Assembly: GCA_914767715.1 (NCBI GenBank)
Contig: OU612068.1
Coordinates: 6,510,001 to 6,574,000 of the forward strand
DNA length: 64,000 bases
Origin: Membranipora membranacea
Lineage: Eukaryota; Bryozoa; Gymnolaemata; Cheilostomatida; Membraniporidae
Direction: 5' to 3'
Position numbers and translations under genes: made by a program. Below the pieces are notes generated by a model. The model ran no database searches. It had not been told where the DNA came from and was given only the letters and a program-made list of their open reading frames with translations. Positions 22,955-33,614 of the stretch are shown here, piece after piece (the stretch's first letter is position 1; every line of letters starts with the position of its first letter).

Positions 22955-23150
22955 GCTTGGTAGAAGTGAGGGTTTAATGCTATCTAAAGACAAATACAGG
23001 TTCTCCCTGGCAAACTTTGGTACCAAATTATACAATGACTTGCCCCCAACTGTTAAGTTGTGCGATGATCTCAAATCATTCAAGTTAGCTGTCAGAAGCC
23101 ACTTTTTAGTATTATTAAGTTTTCTACCTCTTAATATTTGCATTTTATTC
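22955..23150 (+). pseudogene. LINE ORF2 C-terminal remnant
   Basis: The + strand reads RFSLANFGTKLYNDLPPTVK followed by a FK..VRSHFL pattern, the usual end of CR1/jockey-type ORF2 proteins. It is opposite in orientation to the RT piece just upstream, so two elements or a rearrangement are involved. Confidence 0.6.
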
Positions 23151-23343
23151 TTATTTTCTCCATTAGATAGTAAATTTCTAATTGCGATAATCTCACCTAC
23201 CTGATGTATATTCTGTATAGTTATACTTTTGTGTGTCTATGTAGTTTACACAGACTTTTATAATTTACTCGATAGGCATATTCTTTTAAAAGTAATCCTC
23301 TTTATCTTTGTTTTCTGGACCTATTCACTACCAGAATAAATAT

Positions 23344-23346
<3 letters not shown>

Positions 23347-23384
<38 letters not shown>
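23347..23384. repeat. (TA)n microsatellite
   Basis: About 18 uninterrupted AT dinucleotides. Confidence 0.95.
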
Positions 23385-23386
<2 letters not shown>

Positions 23387-23764
23387 GGTGATAAAATATT
23401 AGTTGTATTGTATTGTGGGAATGCAGCGACATGCCCTGTTAATCTGGAACAATGAGACCTACCCTTACAAGCTACCCAATGAACTTCTTGGCAGAGAGAA
23501 CAGATCCTTGCTCCAAACCAAATGTCTCATCTTGTTATTTCAACCCTACAATAATAATGCAGGAGGCTGTTGGGCTATTATATTTTTTCGTACTGTGTCG
23601 TACGATGTTCCGTACTGTGTCGACATAGGCGCTGTTTTTACCGGTTTTGAAGAACTGTTGACTTCATTCATAATTTCTAATTAGATATACGTGAATGACA
23701 ATATGCTGACCTTCAAGTCAGAATTGTATTGATCTACATGCTGTTATATCTCAGGAGTTATGTC

Positions 23765-23895
23765 GACGTTCTTTAGCAGTTTCCCAATTGGGAGTTATCG
23801 GAGTTGTTAATTCAACGTGAGCTAAGCATGCGGGAGAGAGATGTGACTATGCTGCACAGAAGGAGAATTTGTCAGGGTTTTCTGGTTGATATGAA
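23765..23895 (+). pseudogene. decayed CD225 exon 2 relic
   Basis: Degraded but alignable words of the family exon: AGTTTCCCAATTGGGAGTTATCGGA, then GAGCTAAGCATGCGGGAGAGAG and CAGAAGGAGAATTTGTCAGG, with indels that destroy the frame. The sequence after it (to about 24060) may include a decayed exon 3 ending TACTGGCACCCATAG. It lies between copies 5 and 6, at the centre of a duplicated unit. Confidence 0.75.
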
Positions 23896-24551
23896 ATCCT
23901 GTAAACTGTAACCTGTGATATGGGAATTTATTTTCCTACATCATCTTGTGTAGATCGGACTTTTTTATTTTGAACAGATTTGCCAAGCATGATGTTGATT
24001 TGTCAGTCACAATTTACGGCTTTAATGCAGAGAACAGGTACTGGCACCCATAGTATTCAAGCCACAACCTTTACCTTGCTAGCCAGATTGAAGAGTAATT
24101 AAGGGGAACCTTTGTAATCCCCGTTCGCGAAGATCTGTAAAGGATGCAGGCGTGAACTTCTTGTTGTAAGTTACAGCGAGAACCTAAAGCTGTGAGCTCC
24201 CTTTGCTGCTCCCGATCCGTTCTAGAAAGGACCGGGGAAGAGAGAGATGCTGTTAAACATTTTAAAACTTCCCTAGGTAAAATTATTTACAGGTTGGTCA
24301 GAAGGTTTCTTTCCCATATACAATCAAACATTTCAGCAATAAGATAAGTAGATATGAGTAAGAGATGATTCCCTCTGACAGGACATGTCCAGGGTTGTTT
24401 TTTCTAAAAGGGAACGACATTAAATGTTAAACTGTAAACAAACAAGGAAAATCTGACTTTTGAATCATTCTTTGAGGTATAGCAAGCTAAACTTGAGTCA
24501 CGAAGAAGGTGAATAGGTGTTGCGCAACCCATCATTGTTGATATACTCACG

Positions 24552-24620
24552 TGATCTAGTTGAATAGAGTGTCAGGCGCTGAGTAATACTCAGCGCCTGA
24601 CACTCTATTCAACTAGATCA
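24552..24620. repeat. perfect 34-bp-arm hairpin upstream of copy 6
   Basis: Arms 24552-24585 and 24587-24620 are perfect inverted repeats around a single A. The arm includes AGTTGAATAG, the inverse of the target duplication of the neighbouring hairpin element. Absent from the equivalent position upstream of copy 5. Confidence 0.85.
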
Positions 24621-24694
24621 ACTTTGATCCAGTTTTCCTTCTTTGGCAATTCCAAAGAAGGAAAACTGGATCAAACTTGATCTGCTATTCAACT
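24606..24694. mobile_element. short hairpin element with 9-bp target duplication
   Basis: A hairpin with perfect 24-bp arms (24623-24646, 24652-24675; TTTGATCCAGTTTTCCTTC) lies within termini like AGATCAACTTTGATCC. Direct repeats TATTCAACT at 24606-24614 and 24686-24694 flank it. The paralogous region before copy 5 has a single uninterrupted CTATTCAACTATA near 19278, which is the empty site. Confidence 0.75.
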
Positions 24695-24830
24695 ATATAA
24701 CTAATACAATACACTATAACCACTGATATATATTCTATGTGACTATAACTATACAGAATAAAAACCCTATTATTATCAATTCAGCCTATCAAAAGCGCTC
24801 TAATATCAAAACATGTTTACATCATTTGGG

Positions 24831-24838
24831 TATTTATA
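24831..24838 (+). promoter_or_regulatory. TATA box of copy 6
   Basis: TATTTATA about 65 bp before the ATG, in the block shared with copy 5 (CATCATTTGGGTATTTATA). Confidence 0.6.
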
Positions 24839-24899
24839 TGCGAGGAAATCTTAACTGACATTCATTTCTAACTAGTGAACAGTGAACACCAGCCACAAG

Positions 24900-25893
24900 A
24901 TGACAAAAACACAATTACTACATACCACGACCAAGTCACCAGAATATACAGCTCTGGATATGAAGGATGCATCTACAACACAGGTAAGAATTTCTATTCT
25001 ATTTACTCACAGCAGCAATGCTGCTATTGTAGTCTTAGAACCTGCATTCTAGGAGTAACAGGGGAGCCTGACAAAGCTCTATAGGGCCAACAAAACTGCG
25101 TTTAACGTTGCTGTGAATGATCCACCCATAGACAAAACACACCTATGAAAAAATGGACAGTCTGTGGTAAATGATAGGTGACAGCAACTGGGTAGATAAT
25201 TTAGGCAGTACATATGAATCCTGTTGGCTAAAACTTATCTTGTTGGAGTTCTGTCTGCTATTCTCTCTATAGGGACACTCCAAGTATCTGGTTTTCAGTC
25301 AGTCATTTACATTTCTTGTTACTTTTTTTTAGCCTCAAATACGCAGCACGACATGTTGGTATGTGTGGGGAATCCTCTCAACTATCTTCTGCTGTTTCCC
25401 ATGTGGAGTTATCGGACTTGTCCATGCTATGATAGCTAAGCATGAGGGAGAGAGAGGTAACTTTGCTGCTCACAGAAGGAGACTTTATCAGGCTAAGTGC
25501 TGGACTTCCTGGTCTATAGCACTGGGACTACTGGTAGTGCTCGCAGTTGTAAGTATTTTTACTTTATTTTAACTGAAAGCTCTATAAACCAGTTTCATAT
25601 CATTCTGTTGTGTGACTGTGTAGGAGAAAAGAAGCTGTTTTGTATCCGGACATAAGGGTGCGTTGCTCTCAAAAATCTATTCTCATTGGCTTGAATGAGG
25701 CCTTTTCAGTTGTTTGATTTGTTTCCATTTGTTTTTGCAGCTTATTTACATATTTACGCCCGTGTTCTGGGGCGTCTGCGGTACTGTCAGTGACTATTAT
25801 TATAATGATTACTGGTACGGCAACCGAAATGTTACTGACTCATTCAACTCTACAGACGACTACTACCCTGAGCCCGTCATGATTGTCAACTAA
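24900..25893 (+). CDS. CD225/dispanin family two-pass membrane protein (copy 6, subfamily A, long tail)
   Basis: Coding exons 24900-24983, 25333-25548 and 25741-25893, phase-0 introns, giving 150 residues. It parallels copy 5 throughout: N-terminus with TTKSPEYTALDMKDAS, the 72-codon CD225 exon, and a 50-residue glycosylatable acidic tail ending EPVMIVN. Differences concentrate in the first part of exon 3 and the N-terminus, while the CD225 exon is almost unchanged. Intron 1 holds a 16-bp P-like terminus (25127-25142). The 3' flank holds a 376-bp TTAA element absent from copy 5. AATAAA at 26563. Confidence 0.88.
25127..25147. mobile_element. solo P-like terminus / footprint in copy 6 intron 1
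   Basis: CATAGACAAAACACAC followed at once by CTATG, that is 16 nt of one terminus and 5 nt of the opposite one. The paralogous intron of copy 5 has only CATATG here, with matching flanks on the right (AAAAAATGGACAG). This looks like the scar of an excised element. No 8-bp target duplication is visible. Confidence 0.5.
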
Positions 25894-25997
25894 TTCTTAC
25901 CTAGACAAAATACTTTATTCTTTACATCAGTCGTCAAAGCCTGTGTGTGATATGTAAATATATATATAACCCTATTTTATCACATGTCTGCGAAGAC

Positions 25998-26381
25998 TTA
26001 AAGTGCAACCAAGGTTTCAAACAACTTCTCATTGATGGCCATTGATTAATAGCAGATTACACCTTCTACATGGGGAAAAGACAAAATATAATTCGGATTA
26101 TTATTCAGCCAGAATTCTTGTGAAACATTTCTTCCATCAGGCACTCAAACTCAGCTAAAAGAGAATACCACATAGCAGTTTCCTGTTCCTGTTATTATTT
26201 AGCCTGTGCTCTATAATTATTACAGCAAAGTCTTGGAACCTCCCCTAAACTGAAGTGTTACCCAGCTTAGAGTCAGCAACTACTTTGAGTTTTGCATCGC
26301 GTAATGCACAAAGCTGATGCTGCCCAGCACATTATTTGCTACCCATTAATGCATTGCTGCGAAACCTTGGTTGCCCTTTAA
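25998..26381. mobile_element. 376-bp TIR element with TTAA target duplication
   Basis: Termini AGTGCAACCAAGGTTTC (26002) and the inverse of AGGGCAACCAAGGTTTC (ending 26377) are flanked by TTAA at 25998-26001 and 26378-26381. The interior has no coding capacity, so it is a non-autonomous element of TTAA-targeting (piggyBac-like) type. The copy 5 3' flank, aligned around CACATGTCTGC, lacks it. A partial relative sits at 56853-56895. Confidence 0.8.
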
Positions 26382-26562
26382 ATATTCTTCGTTGTGCCAT
26401 ATTACCAATGATCTTTGATATTACTACATCTCTCTTTGTCTGCTTTTGAATCATTTGATGCGGTGTTTCAAATATCTCAAATTTCAGATATGTTCTTGTT
26501 TTTTCTCATATCATTATTCCTGACACATTTTCAGATTATGGTGTAGTGTAGCAGTCTGAGAT

Positions 26563-26568
26563 AATAAA
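26563..26568 (+). terminator. AATAAA polyadenylation signal of copy 6
   Basis: AATAAA in GAGATAATAAAAT, the equivalent of the copy 5 signal, now displaced downstream by the 376-bp insertion. Confidence 0.5.
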
Positions 26569-26635
26569 ATTGTGTCTTAGTCAGGGTCAACCAAGCTTGT
26601 AAGGTTTGATATGATTAGTATAATAAGAGTCATTG

Positions 26636-26778
26636 ATAAAGCCTTAGTCTAAGTGCTCAGACTCCAAGGCGCAGGGAGTTACTTGCGCCAGCTATCAAAG
26701 AAGGGAAGAGGAGTTTGATAGCATGGCGCAAGTAACTCCCTGCGCCTTGGAGTCTTAGCACTTAGACTAATAAAGCCT
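26636..26778. mobile_element. 125-bp hairpin element with 9-bp target duplication
   Basis: Element 26645-26769 has about 55-bp inverted arms with one mismatch and one indel, ending TAGTCTAAGTGCT on both sides. ATAAAGCCT flanks it at 26636-26644 and 26770-26778. A 9-bp duplication is typical of Mutator-like elements. It shares termini with the element at 14127. Confidence 0.85.
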
Positions 26779-27203
26779 ATACGTTGAGCTCATGAGTAAG
26801 GAAAGTATATCACGTACACTGAACTCACTCCAACGGTTCATCTTAGCTTAATAATTGGGTGTTACGTCATGCAAACAGCACTGCAACCAGTTGAGTCAGG
26901 AATGCTTCGTCGGTATTGTTCTAGACCAAGTTTTCCTGTGTGTTGGAGTTGCTCCCCAGACACAGATAAGCTGGAGGGAGAGCGACAGAAAGCAGGTTAA
27001 CTTGAGTTAACCTGGTCCAGTATTATTCAGGCAGGCACCGCTTGATTTGTCTTGTTTAATCTGTCCTCTAAACTGTCACAGACACACAATTTACGGCAAA
27101 TACCCTTCCTGCTATTGATTCAGTTATTTCTTTAGTGCTGCTGTTTTAATCCCTGGATACAAGAAAAGTAAAACAGGGTTTGAAGTGTTGGTAACAGCGC
27201 GAG

Positions 27204-27209
27204 TTTATT
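27204..27209 (-). terminator. AATAAA polyadenylation signal of copy 7
   Basis: AATAAA on the minus strand about 230 bases past the stop of copy 7. Confidence 0.5.
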
Positions 27210-27435
27210 TTTTCACAAACGTCATTTGAGAAATTAGATTATTGTAAACTTAAAAAAGTTGTGCACAAATTTAGATCACCAGGTATTATCGATGCCAGTA
27301 AAATGAAGGTCACGGCAAAACCAGAAAAATATGTTTGTCTTAATAAGTCGTGAACACATCAGAAAGTATAATCAAAGCTAGAAAACCAGATATGATCGAG
27401 AAAGAGAGAGACAGAGAATGAGAGATTTGTATTCA

Positions 27436-28681
27436 TTACACCATGGGCTTCTCTTCAAACATCCACTCAGTGGTCTCGTTAGATTTGAGATGAGCGTAGT
27501 CTTCATAGTCATACCAGCTATCAATTCCACACATCAAACGGTAACTTTTCTCGAACCATCCAAGCTGCACTCCCCAGTAGATGAACTACAAAGGTAAGAG
27601 GAATACATGAACAGTCAGCTTGGCCAGGTAAATCTCCTGATAAAAACATGATCTGTTAATCAGTTGATAAATGACTTCTTTCTTTGTCCAACCCAGTATG
27701 TGTGGTAAGGTATTGTTAAAATTTAGTTGTCATACTTGGAATGAACAACTTGAAACTTGGTTCTAGGGCTCTCAACTTCTGTTAGTGTGCAACTCTGTGT
27801 GTAGCACTTATCTATGACATGCAATTGGACAGAACAATGACCAATGGCAGTAAAATAGCCCTCATGATTTGTTGTTCCTCATCAGATAAGAGCAATGATA
27901 AGAGTGTGCTGTGACTGAAACTAGCTTGTAAGAAACTGATGACTTTATCTTGCAGGAACTATTTTATAATGCAGGAACTATTTTATAATGAAGAGGCGAT
28001 CCATACCTCACCCTATCCTTTGGTTGAATGAATTATTCAATAATCTGAGATGGCCTTGTCATGGGGCACCTTTTTTGTTTTGGGGACCCCAAAAACAAGA
28101 AAAGTTTGAGAGTTAAGGTTAATGAAGCTGCAGAAATTTACTTACCGATGCCAGAAGTAGAGTCACCATGATGGCGATAGACCAGGAGATCCAGCACTTA
28201 GCCTGATAAAGTCTGCGTCTGTGAGCGTCATAGTTGCCTTTCTCAGCCTCATGGCCGGCTATCATAGCATGAACAAGTCCGATAACTCCACAGGGGAAAC
28301 AGCAGAAGATGGTTGAGAGAATACCGCATACATACCAACAGGTGGTCTGTCGGGTGTTGAACTACAAAAGAAAAGGAAGATCACGAATATCCAAGATATC
28401 CAAGATTAAACCAAGGAGTAAATGGGTTAAATTTTGATCGCATTTGATATCAATAGTATGAAGCGATATTATTGAACAACTGCTGGAGTATATGCGCTGC
28501 AAGTTTACAATTTGATAGTACATACTACAAATGGCTGCCAATAAATCGTACACATTGCATTATTTGACTTTGATGTGCTTTTTTCGCAGATTGAGCTTAC
28601 CTGTTCTACACCCTGTACAGCCACTGCCTGGTCAGGCATGGGAACTTTAGTCTCCTCACATCCAATCTTAGTCTTCGTCAT
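27436..28681 (-). CDS. CD225/dispanin family two-pass membrane protein (copy 7, subfamily A, minus strand)
   Basis: Coding exons in order 28601-28681, 28146-28361 and 27436-27585, phase-0 introns (GTAAGC and GTAAGT donors; TTTTGTAG and CTTTGTAG acceptors), giving 148 residues. N-terminus MTKTKIGCEETK. The CD225 exon (72 codons) reads RQTTCWYVCG, CCFPCG, then a variant loop GHEAEKGNYDAH instead of KHEGERGNF. The tail has a tyrosine/acidic stretch, one sequon (NET) and ends EKPMV. An upstream in-frame ATG exists at 28783, but MTKTK aligns with the other copies. It is the first copy on the opposite strand, convergent with copy 6, and more diverged than copies 1-6. Confidence 0.87.
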
Positions 28682-28997
28682 GATGCTGCAGCTCGGGATT
28701 TTATGCGATAACTGCAGTGTTTGGCTACAGAGCATGATATAATCTACTGAGGTATTGATTTTAGTGTGTTTGTCTATAATCAACAGGCATGACAGAAATA
28801 AGTATGTTTACGTCATGATACCTATTGTGTTACCTGCTTGTTATTGGTCTATTTCCTCAGTGGAATAAACCTTGTGACTGGCTGTGCCAGGTACTTATTG
28901 AATATGGCAATGTTTACATTCTCGTTGGCACAATAATAGTGATTATGTAGGGAAGGACTAGGCTAAATGGTGTTATGCGTCACTGTTACTTGAGTCT

Positions 28998-29151
28998 AGG
29001 TAGCATTGGCCGAGGTTTGATCCAGTTTGCCTGCATTCAGTATTGCTTCCGCCACTGATTAGCCGCAGATAAATCTACCTGCAGTTTACAAGTAGAAAGG
29101 GAGCTAACCCGAAGGCAGGCAAACTGCATCAAACTCGATCAAAGGTAGCAT
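28998..29151. mobile_element. 136-bp TIR element with 9-bp target duplication
   Basis: AGGTAGCAT occurs at 28998-29006 and 29143-29151. Between them, termini containing GAGGTTTGATCCAGTTTGCC and the inverse of GAGTTTGATGCAGTTTGCC face each other. Related termini occur at 24615 and 53636. Non-coding. Confidence 0.75.
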
Positions 29152-29159
29152 GCTGACTA

Positions 29160-31818
29160 CTAAAAAGATAACTCGGCAAAAAAACTGCCAAGCTCCAAAT
29201 TTAAATTAGATTATTTGTTATCGCTTATTGTTGCAGCACGTTCTGAATAATAAGGCTAATATGTTGTACTAAGAATACGATCGATAAGGGAATGGCGCCC
29301 AACTTCCGTGTAGGTTTCTTCCCTTGCGACTAATTAAACCGTGTCTGGCAAAAATCAATACGGCAAGTAAACAAGTTATTTAATTCCCACAGGTTACATG
29401 AATAAGGAAATTCAATACCTTTACAAATCCAATTATAAAAAAGAGATGTACTTTGGAAGTTATTCATTGACATGTTGTTTTGATAAGAATTCAATAAAAA
29501 CTTGATATGTTTTGCACAGTTTTTGCCCTTTAGCTGTTGACTCAGGTTTCAACAGTTGTTTTGCTGGCAGCAGAATAAGTGCAAAATCAAAACAACTATC
29601 CATTACCTCAGTGCCTGTGACTAACTGGTACGACAGCAATACATTGGTTCAAGTTTTTGCAGGTTCGAATCATACTTGATGGGATGGGTTGTTCAGATTT
29701 TTATCGACGCAATTCTAATAATCTATTGATTTTTTCCCCGGAGTTGTTTCCTGTTTTGACATGAGAAAACGACTTCTACAAAAGATGATGAATGACCTCA
29801 AAAATAATCCACACTTCTATGGTCTTGATGTAAAATTATTTGGGATGAACGGATATATACAACAAGGAAACCCACTGAATCTGACATGACCTAATATTAT
29901 ATTCAAGCGACAGTTTTCAAAAAATCTACGTGGCTGAGTTGAACTTAACCTGTCTTAAAAAGCTTTGCTGCGAAAAAAGAAAGATAAAATAGTTTCAATT
30001 CATAAACTAATTTGTTGTTTTTGCAAATCAGTTATTTGGCTCATTTTTCTCAGCTTCACACCATTATTCTGATTTGTATACCCTTTGTTGCATTAGAAAG
30101 CTTTGCTAACTGAAACCCAATATGTTTTGACTACTATATTTGAAGAATATAAATATAGATCCTGTGAGAGACTGGAATCATAGTACTCAAAGTGGCAGCG
30201 CTGCCAAACTTCCGAGAAACAGAGTCGAGGCGAATTATAATCATATAAAAATATCAGACACCATGATTAGCTGATATTAGCATTGATTGTGACAGAGATG
30301 GTTTCTGTTGAAGCATAAATTAAAAAAAACTGTGATGAATTTGCTAACACATCATCAAAGGTTCACCACCCCCAGTAAAGCTGGTGTTGTGTTGTTAAAT
30401 ATTGATGCCCAAGAAAATATTGAGATATGTAATACAGTTTGCCATAACAGGCACCATGGTGGAAGTAATTGTTCAGTCTTTAGACTGCGATATAAAATTG
30501 CTCGTCATAAGTCACTTGACTACCTGTACCTAAGTAAACCATAATGTTTCGGTTTTTTTTCACAACAACAGCTATTAAGTGTGATAATATCCTATTCAGT
30601 GGAAATAATTCAATTTCAACTACAAACTAGTAAAATTATAGGTGCTGTCTTACCCTGCAAATTAATATCCGTCAAGATTGTCATAAAAAAACTGTCGGCA
30701 AAAGATTAAGAGATTAGAAGCAAACATTGGTCTTTCCAAGATCTACTGGAGTTTGAGTTTTCTGAAGCTTTCAGAGACAACTACTGTAATCTGAGAAGAT
30801 AAAGCTGGGTACTGACTTTGACAACATAATAATTACATTGAAGCTGCCATTTCATCAAAATACTTATGATATTTATGATCTATATACCACTAGGGATTCA
30901 GGCCAGCCTAAAAAGTGATTTTTTTGTATCATGGTAAAACTCTTGTGATGCAGCCTAACTTGCGTGTCTCCATGGTAAAGTCTCACTTATACCACTGTAA
31001 TCAAACTTGAGTCAGCTGTCCTACCTATTTATTTTTTTGTAAATATCGAGCAGGTAAGCTGAAAATCAGCAAAATAACAATAAATGACCAAGTATAGAGG
31101 CATATAACAATTTATACAAGAGTTAAGCAATGGATATAGTGTAAGTTTTTTTTTTGGTTCTTTCTTCTCGATGACCGATTTTGAAAAAAAAAATTTTTGT
31201 CGAACGAAAGTTATGCGAATAAAGTTTGAAAAAAAAGTTGTACACGTAGCGGTTTGACTTGATTTTCACTGTAGGCTAGCCGAAGTTTGCTACATGAGTT
31301 TTTTTAATCATGTCAGTCGTTGCTACTTTCCAGTTGCCATTATCAGCCAGCTAGGTGTCCACCACCATACTGCATCCTTGTAGGGTCTGCAGATTTCTTT
31401 GAGTCGACAAAGATCCATAACACGATCTATAAGAACAAGAATTTCCCCTACTTTGTATTTAGATCATCATGCAAAAGTTGAGGGAATGATTATTTCAAAA
31501 TTTTAATATCAGAGCTTGCAAAATAGTTTTTGAACACATTACAGAGTTGTCTTCCCATACACACTGATATGGCAACCCTTATAGTGACTAACGCAGAAAT
31601 TTGCTGATACCGTCTGATGCAATGATGTGTTGATCATTTCACCAAAGGGTATTCATAGTAGATAAAAAATCAGGAAACGATACCATGATCAAGTTGATTG
31701 AAGCCTTTTTTAACACGAATATAGCGGATGATGTTGGCGTACCTAGTTTGCATGCATGCATGTGTCTCTGTATACACGTTTATACGCATAAACATTCACA
31801 TATACATAACTAACTCAC
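29160..31818. other. no gene recognised
   Basis: AT-rich. May hold the last exon of copy 8 (about 30.5-31.8 kb), but no convincing exon was found. Poly-A/T runs near 31150-31230. Confidence 0.45.
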
Positions 31819-32334
31819 GTAAACAATAATTATAAGAGTACCGACAGCGATCGACCAGGACGTCCAGCACTTCCCCTGGTGGAGCCTCTCTCTGTAGGAT
31901 TTCATGTTACCCCTTTCACCTTCCTGCCTTCCAATCATAACATGTATAAGTCCAATCAGGCCGCAGAGCCAGCAGCAGAAGATAGAGCTGAGAATGCTGA
32001 CAATGTACCAGCACTTGGTATCACTAGGATCAGCCTAAAGTAAAAATGAAAATTTAGCCTCTCCTATGGGCCAGATCAAAGTAGTATTCTATCAGATCCT
32101 CTCCGATGGACACTGGGAAAAGAGCCCAGTCCCTCTACAACGTAGCGATAATGTCCAAAAGTGCACCAATTAAAGTTTAGGTAAACATTAGACAATTATA
32201 TAAGCGCACCTGCATAATGAACTGATGGATGAGGAATTGCCTTATCCGAGAATTACCTGAATGGACAGCGTTATGGCTGAGTGGTCAGCGCAGTGCCGAT
32301 GCGTGTGAGCACATGCATCCTCTTGTCGCTGCAT
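31819..32334 (-). CDS. CD225 family gene (copy 8, subfamily B-like), last exon not found
   Basis: The CD225 exon 31819-32034 is exactly 72 codons between a CTTTAG acceptor and GTGAGTT donor. It begins ADPSDTKCWY and has CCWLCG, the loop GRQEGERGNM and GKCW; it is intact. Candidate exon 1 is 32257-32334 (26 codons from ATG 32334), ending SAITLSIQ before GTAATT in phase 0, resembling the end of the copy 9 exon 1 (AAITIPQEQ). Part of that candidate overlaps a tRNA-like sequence on the other strand. No last exon could be assigned, so completeness is unknown. Confidence 0.65.
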
Positions 32335-32339
32335 CCCGT

Positions 32340-33560
32340 CCTGCAAGCTGTCACTAAATGGTAAACAAACAATAAGGTAAATTAAGAGACTCTTATTCTG
32401 CGTCTTTGCTGAGTGCTGCTGCATCCACAAACTGCTCATTACATCTGAATCTTCATTATCAGCACTTGCTTCGTAGGTCTGCATTATCTTGTCATCTCAC
32501 AGCCTTGTCTGTGTCTAAAATCTAATCACAGGGAACATACACATACAGACTTTGTAAAGCTTTACATAGTTGTCATTACTGGCACCAGACAGGTAAAGCT
32601 GGTATCTGATATAAGGTATGAGTGTATAACGTGTCCGATCTGATACCAATCCTGCTGCCAATTTCTGACAAAGGTACACTCTTTATCGTTACAGTTCTAA
32701 ATATAGTTTCTGAGGCGAGGTAAATGGATGTGGATTCAGGTAGCTATGATTTTCGAGATAATGCCTGTCTAAACTATACCTTGTCAATCAAGTCTGATAG
32801 TTGCAAATTATCAAAACTATCCTGTCGCCAAAAAACATTTGGGACAGAATAAACAATCATTATTATGAGAACACTGAATTAAATTCTTCTCATGGAACGG
32901 AAATATTAACATAACCTTATACAGTTAGAGCTCCCAACACAGAGACTGATTGATTGTCCCTACTAGCATGAAAAATATAGCATGGGAAATACTCCTGCTG
33001 TCTATAAAATTACAACTATAATATTATTGCGATTATAGTAAAATGCTTTCAGCGTCATACTGACTGTTGTGGTCTTGCCTGGGCATGTAGATCACTCATA
33101 AACTAAGCTATTATTTCAGAGTAGATGTCGTAAGGCGCGTGACTTATGCATGTGCAATAACGATGAGTTTTGTTGGGGATCTGATAGAAATATTGGTCAG
33201 GGAGAATGAGACTGTATGAGCTGATAATAAACATAGCTAATATTGACAGCAGAAGACTGAAGACATCTCTCGCTGCCGATTCCGCACGCATTGGAAAGAG
33301 TAGCCACCAGAGCAGGCAGTCAATCGAATGGCTTTGGAATTCCGAGACTCAATTTTGCAGACATGGGCTCATGCCCAAGAGCTGTGCATGTGCAGAATGT
33401 TTCAGTATCGATGATATGGGCATCTCTAAAATTATGCTAGGGACCCCCCAGCTACACTATTATAGCGTACATTCTAACAACGCCACAGGATAATGATAAT
33501 GTGAGCTGTGTATATTGGAGTTAGGGTTATGATTTATTATTGAATATATGCCAATGGACC
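32340..33560. other. no gene recognised
   Basis: AT-rich spacer. The ORF at 33206-33493 has no recognisable domain. Confidence 0.45.
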
Positions 33561-33580
33561 TTAAAAAGAATATAAAAAAC

Positions 33581-33581
33581 T

Positions 33582-33613
<32 letters not shown>
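33581..33613. repeat. (TA)n microsatellite
   Basis: About 15 TA dinucleotides. Confidence 0.95.

Positions 33614-33614
<1 letters not shown>

Noticed and set aside
28505-28783. Longer N-terminus for copy 7 starting at 28783
   Set aside because: The upstream part is unlike other family members, and MTKTK at 28681 aligns with the starts of copies 3, 5 and 6. The frame downstream of 28601 is intron.
31141-31420. Candidate last exon of copy 8 (short frame after CTGCAG near 31390)
   Set aside because: The acceptor lacks a pyrimidine tract, and the eleven encoded residues resemble no other tail in the family.
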